This document shows, piece after piece, positions 17,055-26,510 of a stretch of 64,000 nt of DNA (position 1 is its first letter; each line of letters opens with the position of its first letter). Both the position numbers and the translations under genes were made by a program. Origin of the DNA: Luminiphilus syltensis NOR5-1B (lineage in GTDB: Bacteria > Pseudomonadota > Gammaproteobacteria > Pseudomonadales > Halieaceae); NCBI RefSeq assembly GCF_000158175.1, contig NZ_DS999411.1, forward strand, positions 3,174,079 to 3,238,078, read 5' to 3'. The notes beneath the pieces were generated by a model. It was given only the letters and a program-made list of their open reading frames with translations, had not been told where the DNA came from and ran no database searches.

Positions 17055-18386
17055 ATGTCTGCAACGCACACGAACCATCAGCAGCCGGGTGATGCTACAC
17101 AGCGAGCCATCGAACACATCAACCCGCTCATCAATGCAGTGATACACCCCGAAATACAGGCGCCCGGGAATAGCTCAAAGCCAACCCGGACCGTGCTGAT
17201 CAAAGACTGTATGCATGTCGCTGGAATGCCGACCACCTATGGCTCTCAGATTTTCAGCAACAATACCGCGGAAACCGGCGATGCCACCGTCGTCGGTCGA
17301 CTGCGGCAGCACAACGTGACCTTTGCCGGTAAAGCCCACCTCACCGAGTTCTGCTTTGGCGCCACGGGTCAGAATGAATGTTATGGCAATTGTAAGAACC
17401 CCTGGGACACCGACCGCATCACCGGCGGGTCGAGCAGCGGCTCCGCCGCCGCCGTGGCGAGCGGCATGGTGCGAATGGCCCTGGGCACCGATACCGGCGG
17501 CTCGGTTCGCGTACCCGCCTCCCTCTGCGGCGTGGTAGGACTGCGACCGACCATGGGTCGCGTGCCCAACACCGGCTGTCTTGATGTGAGCACCATCAGC
17601 GATACCATTGGCCCTCTGGCGGCGTCGGTTACCGAGGCCGCCTGGCTGTTCGATGCCATCCACGGCTACGATGCTGCCGACCCCAACTCAATCGCGACCG
17701 GCGATGCAAGCCTGCCCACCCTGGAACAGGGGGTAGAGGGTATAGCCGTCGGCCGACTCGGCGGTTATTTTTCCGAGAATATTGAATACGACATCGAAAG
17801 CCGGCTTGACGAGGTGGCCCGTTTACTCGAATCCCAGGGCGCGCGACTCATTGATACGCCTCCCGAGAACGACACTGCGATCAGGGAACACCATGCCTTC
17901 CGTTTCATTCTTGCAGACGTGGCGGACGCCCGCAGCGATTTAATGCGGGATACCCGGCTCCGCGAGTGTCTTGGGGCTGAAGTTCGGCGCCGCATCGAGC
18001 TCGGCCAGGCCGTCTCTGGCGTTGAGTACGCCGCAAGCATACGCTCGCTGCTGGGGCTGCGACGATGGCTGCGAAACCTCTTTTCCGGTGGCACCGACCT
18101 CCTGCTTCTGCCAACCACACCCATGACCGCACCGCTGTGGCGCGACTCCGCCGACATGGTAGAAACCACGCGAAAGGTCGCCGGTCTCACCTACGATCTC
18201 GGCGCCACAGGCATACCCTCGGTATCGGTACCCATGGGGCTTGATCGCAACGGTCTGCCCATGGGCGCGATGCTCGCCGCGAGCTGGGGAAACGAGGCCC
18301 TGCTCCTGCGCGCCGCCCGTGCAGTGGAGCGAGGCCTTTCGCTTGACGATAGACCATCGGTATTTGCGGGGACGAGCGCCAATTAA
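17055..18386 (+). CDS. amidase-signature family amidase
   Basis: A 443-residue amidase-signature enzyme. The catalytic triad is visible: Lys50 in TVLIKDCMHV, cis-Ser126 in TGGSSSGSAAA and nucleophile Ser150 in LGTDTGGSVRVPA, followed by GLRPTMGRVP. It hydrolyses a carboxamide to acid and ammonia; substrate preference cannot be read from sequence. It starts 30 bases after gntR with a GAGGGG site and is followed by two CoA transferases, so the released acid may be activated to its CoA ester there. It could also cleave the product of the HyuAB branch. Confidence 0.92.
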   Translation: MSATHTNHQQPGDATQRAIEHINPLINAVIHPEIQAPGNSSKPTRTVLIKDCMHVAGMPTTYGSQIFSNNTAETGDATVVGRLRQHNVTFAGKAHLTEFCFGATGQNECYGNCKNPWDTDRITGGSSSGSAAAVASGMVRMALGTDTGGSVRVPASLCGVVGLRPTMGRVPNTGCLDVSTISDTIGPLAASVTEAAWLFDAIHGYDAADPNSIATGDASLPTLEQGVEGIAVGRLGGYFSENIEYDIESRLDEVARLLESQGARLIDTPPENDTAIREHHAFRFILADVADARSDLMRDTRLRECLGAEVRRRIELGQAVSGVEYAASIRSLLGLRRWLRNLFSGGTDLLLLPTTPMTAPLWRDSADMVETTRKVAGLTYDLGATGIPSVSVPMGLDRNGLPMGAMLAASWGNEALLLRAARAVERGLSLDDRPSVFAGTSAN

Positions 18387-18463
18387 TTCGAATCTATGAG
18401 TAGATATGTCCTATTCTTTGTAGCACACTCGTTGCTCCGCTGATCACCCCAAAAGGACTCGAT

Positions 18464-19612
18464 ATGACCAAAAAACCCCTCGAAGGCCTGCGGGTCATCA
18501 GCTTCGAACAATTCGGTGCAGCCCCCTACGCCTCCATGTTTCTCGCCGACTTCGGTGCAGAGATCATCAAAGTGGAGAGCGCCCAGGGCGATTACGCACG
18601 ACAAACCGGCCCCCAGACACTCGGTGACGGCGACAGCCTTTACTACCAGTGCTTCAATCTCAACAAGAAAAGCCTGGTGCTCAACCTCAAGGACGCGGAT
18701 GACCGCCAGTTGTTCGAAACCATGGTCAGCGACTGCGATGCCGTCATCAACAACCTGCGGGGCAGTCTTCCCGCCAAGCTCGGCATTGACTACCCTTCAC
18801 TAAAATCCATTAAGCCCGCCATCGTCTGCGGCCATATCTCCGCCTACGGGCGCGACACCTCTCGAGCCGACTGGCCGGGCTATGATTTCCTGATGCAGGC
18901 GGAGGCGGGGATCATGTCGGTCACCGGTGATCCGGATGCCGAACCGACACGAATCGGTCTCTCTATGATCGATTATATGACGGGCATGATGCTCGCCTAC
19001 GGCGTTACCAGCGCGGTGCTCTCGGCGGGGAAAACCGGAGAGGGAATGGACATCGACGCCGCGCTATTTGATACCGCAGTGCATCAGCTCGCCTATCAGG
19101 GCACCTGGTATCTGAACGAGGGCATTGTTACGCCCAAGCTAGCCCGGGCCGCCCACCCCTCCTCAACGCCGGTGCAGCTGTATAAAACCGCGGACGGCTG
19201 GATTTATATTTGCTGCATGAACCAGAATTTCTGGGAACTCCTGCTGACCCTGATCGATCGCAGCGATCTCGGTGAAGACCCGCGCTTCGCCACCATGGCC
19301 GCGCGCACCGGCAACCGCGATGCCCTCGGAGAGGTACTCGATGGGATCTTCAGTACACAAGCCTCCACCGACTGGATGCAGATTCTCAAGGGCAAAATCC
19401 CCGCCGCACCGGTATTGCCCCTCGATGAGGCGGTCGATAACCCCTTTCTTGAAGAGATCGAGATGATTAATCGTATCGATCATTCTTCAGGGCGCGAGCT
19501 TCGCATGTTCTCAAACCCGATCAAAATCGACGGCAAGCGCCCGGAACAGCAAGCAGCGCCGGCGCTCGATGAGCACGGTGACGCGCTGCGCGAAAAGTAC
19601 CGCTCCTCATAA
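18464..19612 (+). CDS. CaiB/BaiF (class III) CoA transferase, first
   Basis: A 382-residue class III CoA transferase. It begins KPLEGLRVISFEQFGAAPYASMFLADFGAEIIKVE, and the catalytic aspartate is Asp170 in SMIDYMTG. These enzymes move CoA from a donor thioester (often succinyl-CoA) to a carboxylic acid. It has an AAAGGA ribosome site and lies 77 bases after the amidase, likely in the same transcript. It is only distantly similar to the two other CoA transferases nearby, implying different acids. Confidence 0.93.
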   Translation: MTKKPLEGLRVISFEQFGAAPYASMFLADFGAEIIKVESAQGDYARQTGPQTLGDGDSLYYQCFNLNKKSLVLNLKDADDRQLFETMVSDCDAVINNLRGSLPAKLGIDYPSLKSIKPAIVCGHISAYGRDTSRADWPGYDFLMQAEAGIMSVTGDPDAEPTRIGLSMIDYMTGMMLAYGVTSAVLSAGKTGEGMDIDAALFDTAVHQLAYQGTWYLNEGIVTPKLARAAHPSSTPVQLYKTADGWIYICCMNQNFWELLLTLIDRSDLGEDPRFATMAARTGNRDALGEVLDGIFSTQASTDWMQILKGKIPAAPVLPLDEAVDNPFLEEIEMINRIDHSSGRELRMFSNPIKIDGKRPEQQAAPALDEHGDALREKYRSS

Positions 19613-19659
19613 GCGATGGGCTCGCAACGACCCACCCGTAACGAACAGGACCCACAACA

Positions 19660-20793
19660 ATGAAACTAGAAGGCGTCAAGGTCATCGACCTCAGCATGTT
19701 CCTACCGGGCCCGGTAGTGACCCAAATTATGGCGGACCACGGCGCCAGGGTAATCCGTATCGAGCCGCCCGGTGGCGAGCCGAGTCGCGGGTTTGGCCCT
19801 TTCGATGAATCGGGCGAGTCGATCTGGTATCGCAATACCCACCGGGGCAAGCGCAGCCTGGAGCTCGATCTGAAAACCCCCGAGGATAGAGCGACCTTGA
19901 TAGCGCTCGCCAAAGAAGCCGATGTGTTTATCGAGGGCTTTCGCGCCGGTGTGGTCAAAAAACTGGGGGTCGACGCCGAGACCCTGTGCGGATTGAACCC
20001 GCGATTGATTTACTGCTCGCTGTCGGCCTTTGGCCAGACCGGTCCGCTGTCGGTCAAGGCGAGTCACGACATGGGCGCACAGGCGTTCACCGGCTTTCTG
20101 GCGCTCAATGATAACGGCGATGAAAAGCCTGTCGTGCCCGGTATGCCCTCCGCCGACATGGCGTCGGCGCTAACCGGTCTCAATGCGATCCTCATGGCCT
20201 TGTTTCGCCGTGAAACAACGGGCAAGGGCGATATCATAGACGCCAATATGTACGATTCATTGATGGCGTGGACGGCGCACCTGTCGGGCCCCGTATTTGA
20301 CCAGCGGATCCCACCGACTACGCGCACCCACCGCTCTATTGGGGGGTCGGCGTTTTACAATATTTACGAGACCGCAGACGGCCGCCATATCGCCCTCACC
20401 GGTCGCGAACTCAAGTTTGCCGGAGCGCTTCTCAAGGCTCTGGGACGCGAGGAACTGTTTGAATTCGCCAAACAGGATCCGGGCCCTGATCAGCAGCAGC
20501 TGATTGCCGAAATGCAGGCTATTTTCAAGCAACGGAATTTTGAAGAGTGGCGAGAATTCCTCGCCGACGTCGAAGTCAGCTGGGCACCCATACTGAATAT
20601 GGCAGAAGCCTTCGACCATCCCCATGCCCGCGCGCGGGAAATGCTGTTTGATGACGGGACCGGGACCGAGCTACCGGGGACACCCGTGAAGTTTGAAAAC
20701 GAACCCGGCCAGGTACGAACCCGCGCCCCCAAACTCAATGAGTTTGCTGACTCCGTAGCCAGCACCGGCTGGGATTTTGATATCAGCGAATAA
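19660..20793 (+). CDS. CaiB/BaiF (class III) CoA transferase, second
   Basis: A 377-residue class III CoA transferase with N-terminal VKVIDLSMFLPGPVVTQIMADHGARVIRIEPPGGEP and catalytic Asp166 in PSADMASALTG. The sequence HRGKRSLELDLKTPEDR is the usual second conserved block. It follows the first transferase by 47 bases with an AGGA ribosome site and closes the rightward gntR-amidase-transferase group. It may activate the dicarboxylic acid handled by the hydratase and lyase of the divergent operon. Confidence 0.93.
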   Translation: MKLEGVKVIDLSMFLPGPVVTQIMADHGARVIRIEPPGGEPSRGFGPFDESGESIWYRNTHRGKRSLELDLKTPEDRATLIALAKEADVFIEGFRAGVVKKLGVDAETLCGLNPRLIYCSLSAFGQTGPLSVKASHDMGAQAFTGFLALNDNGDEKPVVPGMPSADMASALTGLNAILMALFRRETTGKGDIIDANMYDSLMAWTAHLSGPVFDQRIPPTTRTHRSIGGSAFYNIYETADGRHIALTGRELKFAGALLKALGREELFEFAKQDPGPDQQQLIAEMQAIFKQRNFEEWREFLADVEVSWAPILNMAEAFDHPHARAREMLFDDGTGTELPGTPVKFENEPGQVRTRAPKLNEFADSVASTGWDFDISE

Positions 20794-20795
20794 AT

Positions 20796-20824
20796 GAGCC
20801 CCGATGCGACGGCGTCGGGGGCTT
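20796..20824. terminator. hairpin between convergent CoA-transferase genes
   Basis: AGCCCCGA at 20797-20804 pairs with TCGGGGGCT at 20815-20823 (one bulged base); TTTAGTTCTT follows on the plus strand. It lies just after the second transferase stop and could end both converging transcripts, though the T-run is interrupted. Confidence 0.55.
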
Positions 20825-20902
20825 TAGTTCTTCTGACGCCAGCCCGACCCATGACCGCCGAGACTCCCCCGACGGTCACCCTGTCGCGCTTGCACGGCGT
20901 GG

Positions 20903-22102
20903 CTAGACGATGAAGCCGTCGCTGCGCAGCGCTTCGATTTTCTCGGCACTGTAGCCCAGTACATCGGTCAGAACGCTGTCGGTGTCCTGGCCCAGCAGCG
21001 GCGCGGGGGAGAAGGATTCCTCATCGGTGCGTGAGAGCTTGATGGGATTACCCGGACCACGTGTGCTGTTGCCATTGGGGTGCTTAAGATCCACCACCAT
21101 GTTGCGCGACAGTACCTGCTCGTCGCTCAGGGCTTCGCTGAACTGATTGACCTTGGCACAGGGGATACGCTTCGCTTCGAGTTGGGTGATCCAGTAATCC
21201 GACGTATTGGTCGCCAGTAACTCATTGAGCTTGGCTTCGATAATAGCCTTGTCCTCCAGTCGCCCCGGCTGGGTCTTGTACTTTTCGATGCGGAAAGGCT
21301 CGTAATCGATAACCTCAAGCAGGTTGTCCCAGAAGCTGTCAAAAATCACGGCGATGATGATATGGCCGTCCGACGTGCGATAGCTGTTGTAGGGCACGTG
21401 CACAAAATGGGCGTTCCCGATCGGGTGAGGATCCTCACCGGAGAGGAAGTACATGGTCGCCATGTAGTTGAGCATCGAGATCTGACAGTCGAGCATGGAG
21501 ATATCGACGTGCTGGCCTTCGCCGCTGCGGTCCCGCTCAACCAGCGCCGAGAGAATACCCATGGCGCCGAACATTCCACCACCGAGATCACCGATGGGAA
21601 TACCGGCCCGGGTCGGATTATCCGAATCGGTTCCGGTAATCGACATACCACCGCCCAGGGCCTGAACCACCTGGTCAAACGCCGGGCGCTGGAAATTGGG
21701 GCCTGCTGAGCCAAAACCACTGATCGAGCAGGTGATAATGCGCGGGTTCATCGCTTTGAGAAAGTCGTAGCTGATCTTCAGCTTTGCCGCGACGCCGGCG
21801 CTGAAGTTCTCGATCACCACATCGGCGTTACGGACCAGATCGTAAAAGATCTCAAGGCCCTCCTCGCTTTTCAGATCCAGCGAGACACTCTGCTTGTTGC
21901 GGTTGAGCGTGATGTAGTAGGCGCCCTGACCATCGAGTGAATTATTGGGGTCGGTGGCCAACAGCTTGCGCGTCCCCTCCCCCTTCAAGGGTTCAACCTT
22001 GATGGTTTCCGCGCCAAGATCAGCGAGAATCATCGCACCATAAGGGCCCGACAGCATATGGGTGAGGTCAAGTATGCGGATTCCCGCAAGTGGCTTGTTC
22101 AT
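20903..22102 (-). CDS. CaiB/BaiF (class III) CoA transferase, third
   Basis: The start is set at the ATG at 22102 because a GGAGAG site sits just upstream; four earlier codons are open. The 399-residue product has NKPLAGIRILDLTHMLSGPYGAMILADLGAETIKVEP and catalytic Asp172 in PIGDLGGGMFG. It resembles formyl-CoA/L-carnitine-type CoA transferases. It is convergent with the second CoA transferase and stands alone on its strand, so it is probably transcribed separately. Substrate unknown. Confidence 0.93.
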   Translation of the reverse strand: MNKPLAGIRILDLTHMLSGPYGAMILADLGAETIKVEPLKGEGTRKLLATDPNNSLDGQGAYYITLNRNKQSVSLDLKSEEGLEIFYDLVRNADVVIENFSAGVAAKLKISYDFLKAMNPRIITCSISGFGSAGPNFQRPAFDQVVQALGGGMSITGTDSDNPTRAGIPIGDLGGGMFGAMGILSALVERDRSGEGQHVDISMLDCQISMLNYMATMYFLSGEDPHPIGNAHFVHVPYNSYRTSDGHIIIAVIFDSFWDNLLEVIDYEPFRIEKYKTQPGRLEDKAIIEAKLNELLATNTSDYWITQLEAKRIPCAKVNQFSEALSDEQVLSRNMVVDLKHPNGNSTRGPGNPIKLSRTDEESFSPAPLLGQDTDSVLTDVLGYSAEKIEALRSDGFIV

Positions 22103-22156
22103 GGTTCTCTCCATTCGTAGAGCAGGCGTATGGCCGCCCTTTCTAATCGGTTAGGC

Positions 22157-22261
22157 TCATCGGTTGGCGGTCGGTGACTGAAGTGCGCGAATCTCGATCA
22201 GCATTCCGGGCCAGCGCTTGTCGGGCATTACCGATGTCAACGGGCTAATAATCAAGGGGGA
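22157..22261 (-). pseudogene. possible remnant of a RidA-like gene (C-terminal end only)
   Basis: On the minus strand the frame ending at 22157 reads LTSVMPDKRWPGMLIEIRAL, which resembles the last strand of RidA/YjgF proteins (a Leu/Val-Glu-Ile-Glu motif after a Pro-rich turn). Nothing upstream in frame continues the family, and no start is convincing. It could be decay debris next to the CoA transferase promoter, or coincidence. Confidence 0.2.
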
Positions 22262-22402
22262 CGCAATTGTCCCAGCAACCGGACTGTGGTGATATACGAA
22301 ACAACCGCATTCGCTGGATCCATGGGTCGGCGAGATCGAAATGCGATCCAGCTGATGTCGCTTACTCGGCCGCGGCCCCAATCACCTGGGAGGTGACAAG
22401 AA

Positions 22403-22837
22403 ATGCCCAAACCTTATTTAAGATCCGCAAGCGATCAACCCGGGGCACTCAATGTGGGCGGCATCAAAATCACCGTCCTGGCCTCAACGCAGGAGACCGG
22501 CAGCTATGAGATGTTTCACGGCGCAGGTGCTGAAGGAAAGGGGCCCGGGCCCCACCACCACCCCTGGGATGAATCCCTGTTGGTGACCCAGGGCGAGGTG
22601 CGCGTCGGTGTCGCCAGCGAGGAAATCGTCGCGACACCCGGAAGCTTTATCCATATCCCCGCCGGCACCCCTCACTGGTTTACCTGCTCCGATGGTGCCG
22701 AATTCATCACCACCACGTCTGCAGGTAATGCAGCAGCCATGTTCACCGACTTCGATCAAAAGGTGAACTGGGACAGTCCTGATCGCGATGCACTGGTCGC
22801 ATTGGCGGCGCAACACCAGCAGATCATTCTCGGTTGA
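22403..22837 (+). CDS. cupin-domain protein
   Basis: A 144-residue single-domain cupin with an excellent GGAGGTGA ribosome site eight bases ahead of the ATG at 22403. The metal motif is HHHPWDESLLVTQGEV (the His cluster at about residues 50-52 with Glu56) and the second motif is PGSFIHIPAGTPHWF. Unlike the two cupins near the E1 genes it has the classic second-motif His after PAGTP. Cupins range from dioxygenases to isomerases and sugar binding, so no function is claimed. It lies between the CoA transferase and the TonB receptor on the other strand, alone in its orientation. Confidence 0.82.
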   Translation: MPKPYLRSASDQPGALNVGGIKITVLASTQETGSYEMFHGAGAEGKGPGPHHHPWDESLLVTQGEVRVGVASEEIVATPGSFIHIPAGTPHWFTCSDGAEFITTTSAGNAAAMFTDFDQKVNWDSPDRDALVALAAQHQQIILG

Positions 22838-23178
22838 TACCCGCAAATGTGGTGAGGGGTGCCAACTGCATGGCGATTTCGCTGTGACTGGCATGTCAGC
22901 GCAAGCAAACCGGCGTCGAGCGACCCTCAGTGATCGGTGCAAGTTCGGTGGACAAACTCCCGTGAGTGGCACTCGCGTGAGGCGAGGTCGCCGGCGGCCT
23001 ATGAGCGTCGACGAGCGACTGTGACAGCACGCTTACCTTACCGACGCGACGCGAGCAGCTCAAAGGGCTCCTGACTGTCTCACCGCCTTCAAGACAGAGG
23101 GTGGGGTCGTCAGCCGATGCTCCAGAGCAATGATTGAAGTACCGCGCACGTCGTGATCCCGCTAACCCGCAATGAGCG
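22838..23178. other. intergenic, no gene recognised
   Basis: Between the cupin and the TonB receptor terminator. Short open frames here have no family look and no convincing ribosome site. I see no RNA gene, repeat or promoter that I can support. Confidence 0.6.
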
Positions 23179-23206
23179 AAAAAAAAGGGCGCTGAATCAG
23201 CGCCCT
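23179..23206 (-). terminator. rho-independent terminator of the TonB-dependent receptor gene
   Basis: AAGGGCGCTGA at 23185-23195 pairs perfectly with TCAGCGCCCTT at 23196-23206, and on the minus strand it is followed by a run of eight T. It lies 25 bases after the receptor stop codon. Confidence 0.88.
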
Positions 23207-23230
23207 TCGGGTTCGTGCGTGATGCCGGGG

Positions 23231-25531
23231 TCAGAAACGGTAGCGCGCTTCCAGACCCACCGTTCGCGGACGGTTGGTGACAATGCGCGGACGCCCTGGC
23301 ATCTCTGCCGCGATCGAGCGGTTGTCGGCGAGATTAGCACGCTCATCCGCCGCGTTATCGACGAATAGTGTGAGATCCCAGGTCTCGTTCATCAGACCCG
23401 CACGGAGGTTAATCGCCTCCCACGCTTCACGATCGACAACAGTACCGTTGTTGAAGCTGGTACTCTCGCCGTAGTAGTTACCATCGGCACGCAAGCGCGC
23501 ATCCCAGCTATCAAATGCGGGGAACACGTACTCGACCGAGCCGGTACCGGTCCAATCGGGAATACCGTGGAGCTCATCACCCTTAAGGTACCCTGGAAAA
23601 CCATCCCCGGCCGCGTCAGCCACTTCGGTTTCGGTATAGCCAAAGCCGAGTTGAATCGTCAACCCTTCAATCGGCGCCGCTGACATTTCCACCTCAAAGC
23701 CGGTGCTTTCAACGTCACCAATATTGGCATCAACCTGGAAACCGCAGGCGAGTCGCTGTACCTGTAGCGAGTCTTGCCAATCGATAAAGAATACCGCGGC
23801 ATTGAGAGATACCCGGTTGTTGGCGAGTTTGGATTTGATACCCGCTTCATAGCTCCAAAGCTCGTCAGAATCGTAGGTCCGCAGATCGTCAGGGTTCAGG
23901 CCAACCGCGTCGAGCTCATCACCACATAAGGTGGGCGACAACTGTCCGTTGACACCACCGATCCGGAAGCCCTTGCCCGCACTGGCATAAACATTCAGAT
24001 CATCGGTGACATCGAAAGCCGCCATGACCTTCGGGTTGAAGCCGCTTTCGCTCTGGCTACCGGAAAATTCACTGGGGCCACCGTTGGCAAAACCATCCGA
24101 GATCGATTCGAAATCGACCGTAGTATCGTACCAGCGCCCGCCGGCGGTGAGCGACAGACGATCAGTCACGTCAAACGTCACCTCACCGAATATCGCCAGC
24201 TCCTCAACATCCTCGGGCTGGTTGGTGATGAAGATAAGATCGTCGGGCACAATGTCCGCCGGCGCGCCAATGGCGTCATTCAGCGCCTGATTGGCTCCCG
24301 GCTGGAATGCAGGCGGATAGCCTCGGACGAACTGGTTATCGGCGTAGAAAATGCCGGCAGTGAAATTCCAGCGGCCGTCAAAGCTACTGGTAAAACGCGT
24401 CTCGTGAGAGACGTTTTCATACTCGGAGGTTGTAGACAACACCGATTCAATGGGAGTGATCGGCACCCCTACTGCGGCACCGTAGATGAAGTCGAGGAAG
24501 GTATGCTCTTCTTCGAACTCCTCGGTGTCGCGCTCGTAGTAAGCGGTGGTCGAGGTGATATCGCCGGCGTCCAGCGACCAGTTAACGACCACACTGGCAA
24601 TCCACCATTCATCTTCACCGGGTTCTTCAGAATCAAAGAACCGGGGGGTCTCCATATTTTCCGGATCGACATCGGCGAAGGGCAGGCCGTCGGCTTCGAT
24701 CTTCTGGTACATAAATTTAGGGGTGATCGACAGATCTTCGGTCACCATCCACTTCATGAAGACCTGTCCGCCCCAGTACTTTTCATCGTCAACATTTTCA
24801 TTGTCATCAAATGCCGGGGTGGTACCGGTGACTTCCTCTCCCGTTTGATAGTTGGTCCAGGTCGGGTCGTAGACGCGATCATAGACACCGGAGATTGAGC
24901 CGTAATAACCCGCCACGCGCAGACCCAACTTATCCTGTATCAGCGGGATATTCAGGCTGCCGTCAGCGGCGTAATTCTGGTCGCCGTCAGCCACCGAAGA
25001 CGCCGTGGTGTGGAAGGAGCCATAGGTTTCATCAAGGCTGGGCTGCTGGGTAATCAGGCGGATTGTTCCCCCCATCGAGCGGGCGCCATAGAGTGATCCC
25101 TGGGGCCCGCGCAACACTTCGATGCGCTGAAGATCCAAAACCCGCGGCTGCAGCGCGGAAGTAATGGGGACGTCGTCGATATAAAAGCCCGTAGTGGCAG
25201 CGGATGATTTGTCACCACTGCCAAAGACGCCACGCAGTGCGGGGGAGTTGGCGTCGAAACGACCATCCGCCTGAAAAGCAGTAGCGAGGTTCGGGATACG
25301 AACTGCAAAATCGAGGTAGCTGTCTATGCCCATGTTCTCGATCTCGCGCTCGGAGATCGCGGTCACGGACATGCCGATTTCCTGCAATGTTTCAGTCCGC
25401 TTGCTGGCGGTCACAATAACCTCCTCAAGCCCGGTAAATTCCTGGGCCAGCGCAGAGCCCGATACAAGGGCGGCCGCACAGGCCAGAGCCAGCGGCGTAC
25501 GATTCGAAGAGTGGCGAAGTGGCTTTTTCAT
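23231..25531 (-). CDS. TonB-dependent outer-membrane receptor
   Basis: I use the ATG at 25531 (AAGGAT ribosome site) because a signal peptide follows directly (residues 1-31, ending SGSALA). The 766-residue product has a TonB box-like EEVIVTASKR, a plug domain with ALRGVFGSGD, IDDVPITSALQPRVLDLQRIEVLRGPQGSLYGARSMGGTIRLIT, then a 22-strand barrel ending in aromatic YRF. It imports an unknown large or scarce substrate across the outer membrane. Many marine receptors of this subtype sit beside catabolic genes; here the adjacent CoA-transferase/cupin region suggests uptake of that pathway's substrate, which is inference. Confidence 0.95.
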   Translation of the reverse strand: MKKPLRHSSNRTPLALACAAALVSGSALAQEFTGLEEVIVTASKRTETLQEIGMSVTAISEREIENMGIDSYLDFAVRIPNLATAFQADGRFDANSPALRGVFGSGDKSSAATTGFYIDDVPITSALQPRVLDLQRIEVLRGPQGSLYGARSMGGTIRLITQQPSLDETYGSFHTTASSVADGDQNYAADGSLNIPLIQDKLGLRVAGYYGSISGVYDRVYDPTWTNYQTGEEVTGTTPAFDDNENVDDEKYWGGQVFMKWMVTEDLSITPKFMYQKIEADGLPFADVDPENMETPRFFDSEEPGEDEWWIASVVVNWSLDAGDITSTTAYYERDTEEFEEEHTFLDFIYGAAVGVPITPIESVLSTTSEYENVSHETRFTSSFDGRWNFTAGIFYADNQFVRGYPPAFQPGANQALNDAIGAPADIVPDDLIFITNQPEDVEELAIFGEVTFDVTDRLSLTAGGRWYDTTVDFESISDGFANGGPSEFSGSQSESGFNPKVMAAFDVTDDLNVYASAGKGFRIGGVNGQLSPTLCGDELDAVGLNPDDLRTYDSDELWSYEAGIKSKLANNRVSLNAAVFFIDWQDSLQVQRLACGFQVDANIGDVESTGFEVEMSAAPIEGLTIQLGFGYTETEVADAAGDGFPGYLKGDELHGIPDWTGTGSVEYVFPAFDSWDARLRADGNYYGESTSFNNGTVVDREAWEAINLRAGLMNETWDLTLFVDNAADERANLADNRSIAAEMPGRPRIVTNRPRTVGLEARYRF

Positions 25532-25819
25532 GGTGAGTATCCTTTTTGGATTTTCTATTTGTTTCTGTGCACGCAAGCGCGCCGAGCTGTAAAACACAGC
25601 CATGCGATATTTTGCGCCACTTTTACGATGAAATAACCTGATTTTTATAGGAAAAATTATCGATTTGGCTCAAAAACCACCGCTTTCTCTACTTTTTTGT
25701 ATCAGATTGCACTGCTGCCGGTCAGTAGCGCTTTCAGCGCCGACATCAATCGCGAAAAACCACCTATCCAGAGTGCGAGATACAACAAACACGACCTGAA
25801 AGCGCCGACAGCTTTTCCC

Positions 25820-26242
25820 TCAATTCGCCTCGTAACCGTACTGCAGGTAGGCAATCCCCGGCGCCAAAGTGAGCCGCCAGGCCAACTCTACGTCATCACT
25901 CCAATCGGGATCCGTCTCGGCGACGGTGGCCAGCAAGGCATCGAGCCAGAGCCCATATAACTCAGGACGAATATCGTGCCCTTTGCGGGCATGCACTGTC
26001 GCCAGGCGGGACATCTGTGGTGACAGACGCCGCTGGCGGTTGAAATCAACCAAAGTTTGCAATGAGTCGTGCAGCATCGTCATCTGGCGCGACATATCGG
26101 TGTTACGGAAACGATCGGCTATCTCGGTGGAGCTCGCGAGGAATCGATCATAAAAGCCCGCGATTAGCGGCTCATTATAGGCACCAGCACCCAAAACCCG
26201 TTCGTAACTTGCGGAAAAAATCTCATCAAAGCTTTGCTGCAT
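25820..26242 (-). CDS. single-domain globin
   Basis: A 140-residue globin. The E helix contains LHDSLQTLVDF with a possible distal His58, and LATVHARKGHDI supplies the proximal His84 in the same position as the usual xxHxxxGV motif, followed by the G/H helices with LYGLWLDALLATVAE and a C-terminal LAPGIAYLQYGY. Size and pattern are like the globin module of flavohemoglobins or protoglobin-like single-domain proteins. It would bind O2 or NO in the cytoplasm. It is upstream of the TonB receptor on the same strand with a 288-base gap, so co-transcription is doubtful. Confidence 0.82.
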   Translation of the reverse strand: MQQSFDEIFSASYERVLGAGAYNEPLIAGFYDRFLASSTEIADRFRNTDMSRQMTMLHDSLQTLVDFNRQRRLSPQMSRLATVHARKGHDIRPELYGLWLDALLATVAETDPDWSDDVELAWRLTLAPGIAYLQYGYEAN

Positions 26243-26510
26243 AACCGGTCCCGAGTTGTTCCCTTACGCATTTCTTCTGGCATCTTCGACGGGCCTGGAG
26301 CACCGCGCTTTAATGAGCAAGCAACCCCGAATCATCACCCGGAAATTTACCACGCTTTGGTCTGCCGTGAAGCAGTGATTTTCATTGGTCTTTGGGTAAA
26401 CCACGCCTTCGCGACATGAACAACGCCGCCACGAAAGGCAACCGCTCGGGGTCAGAATTGTGGCACCCCGACGTTCCCCTCCAGACATCACCCGATCATG
26501 GTCATCAGGG

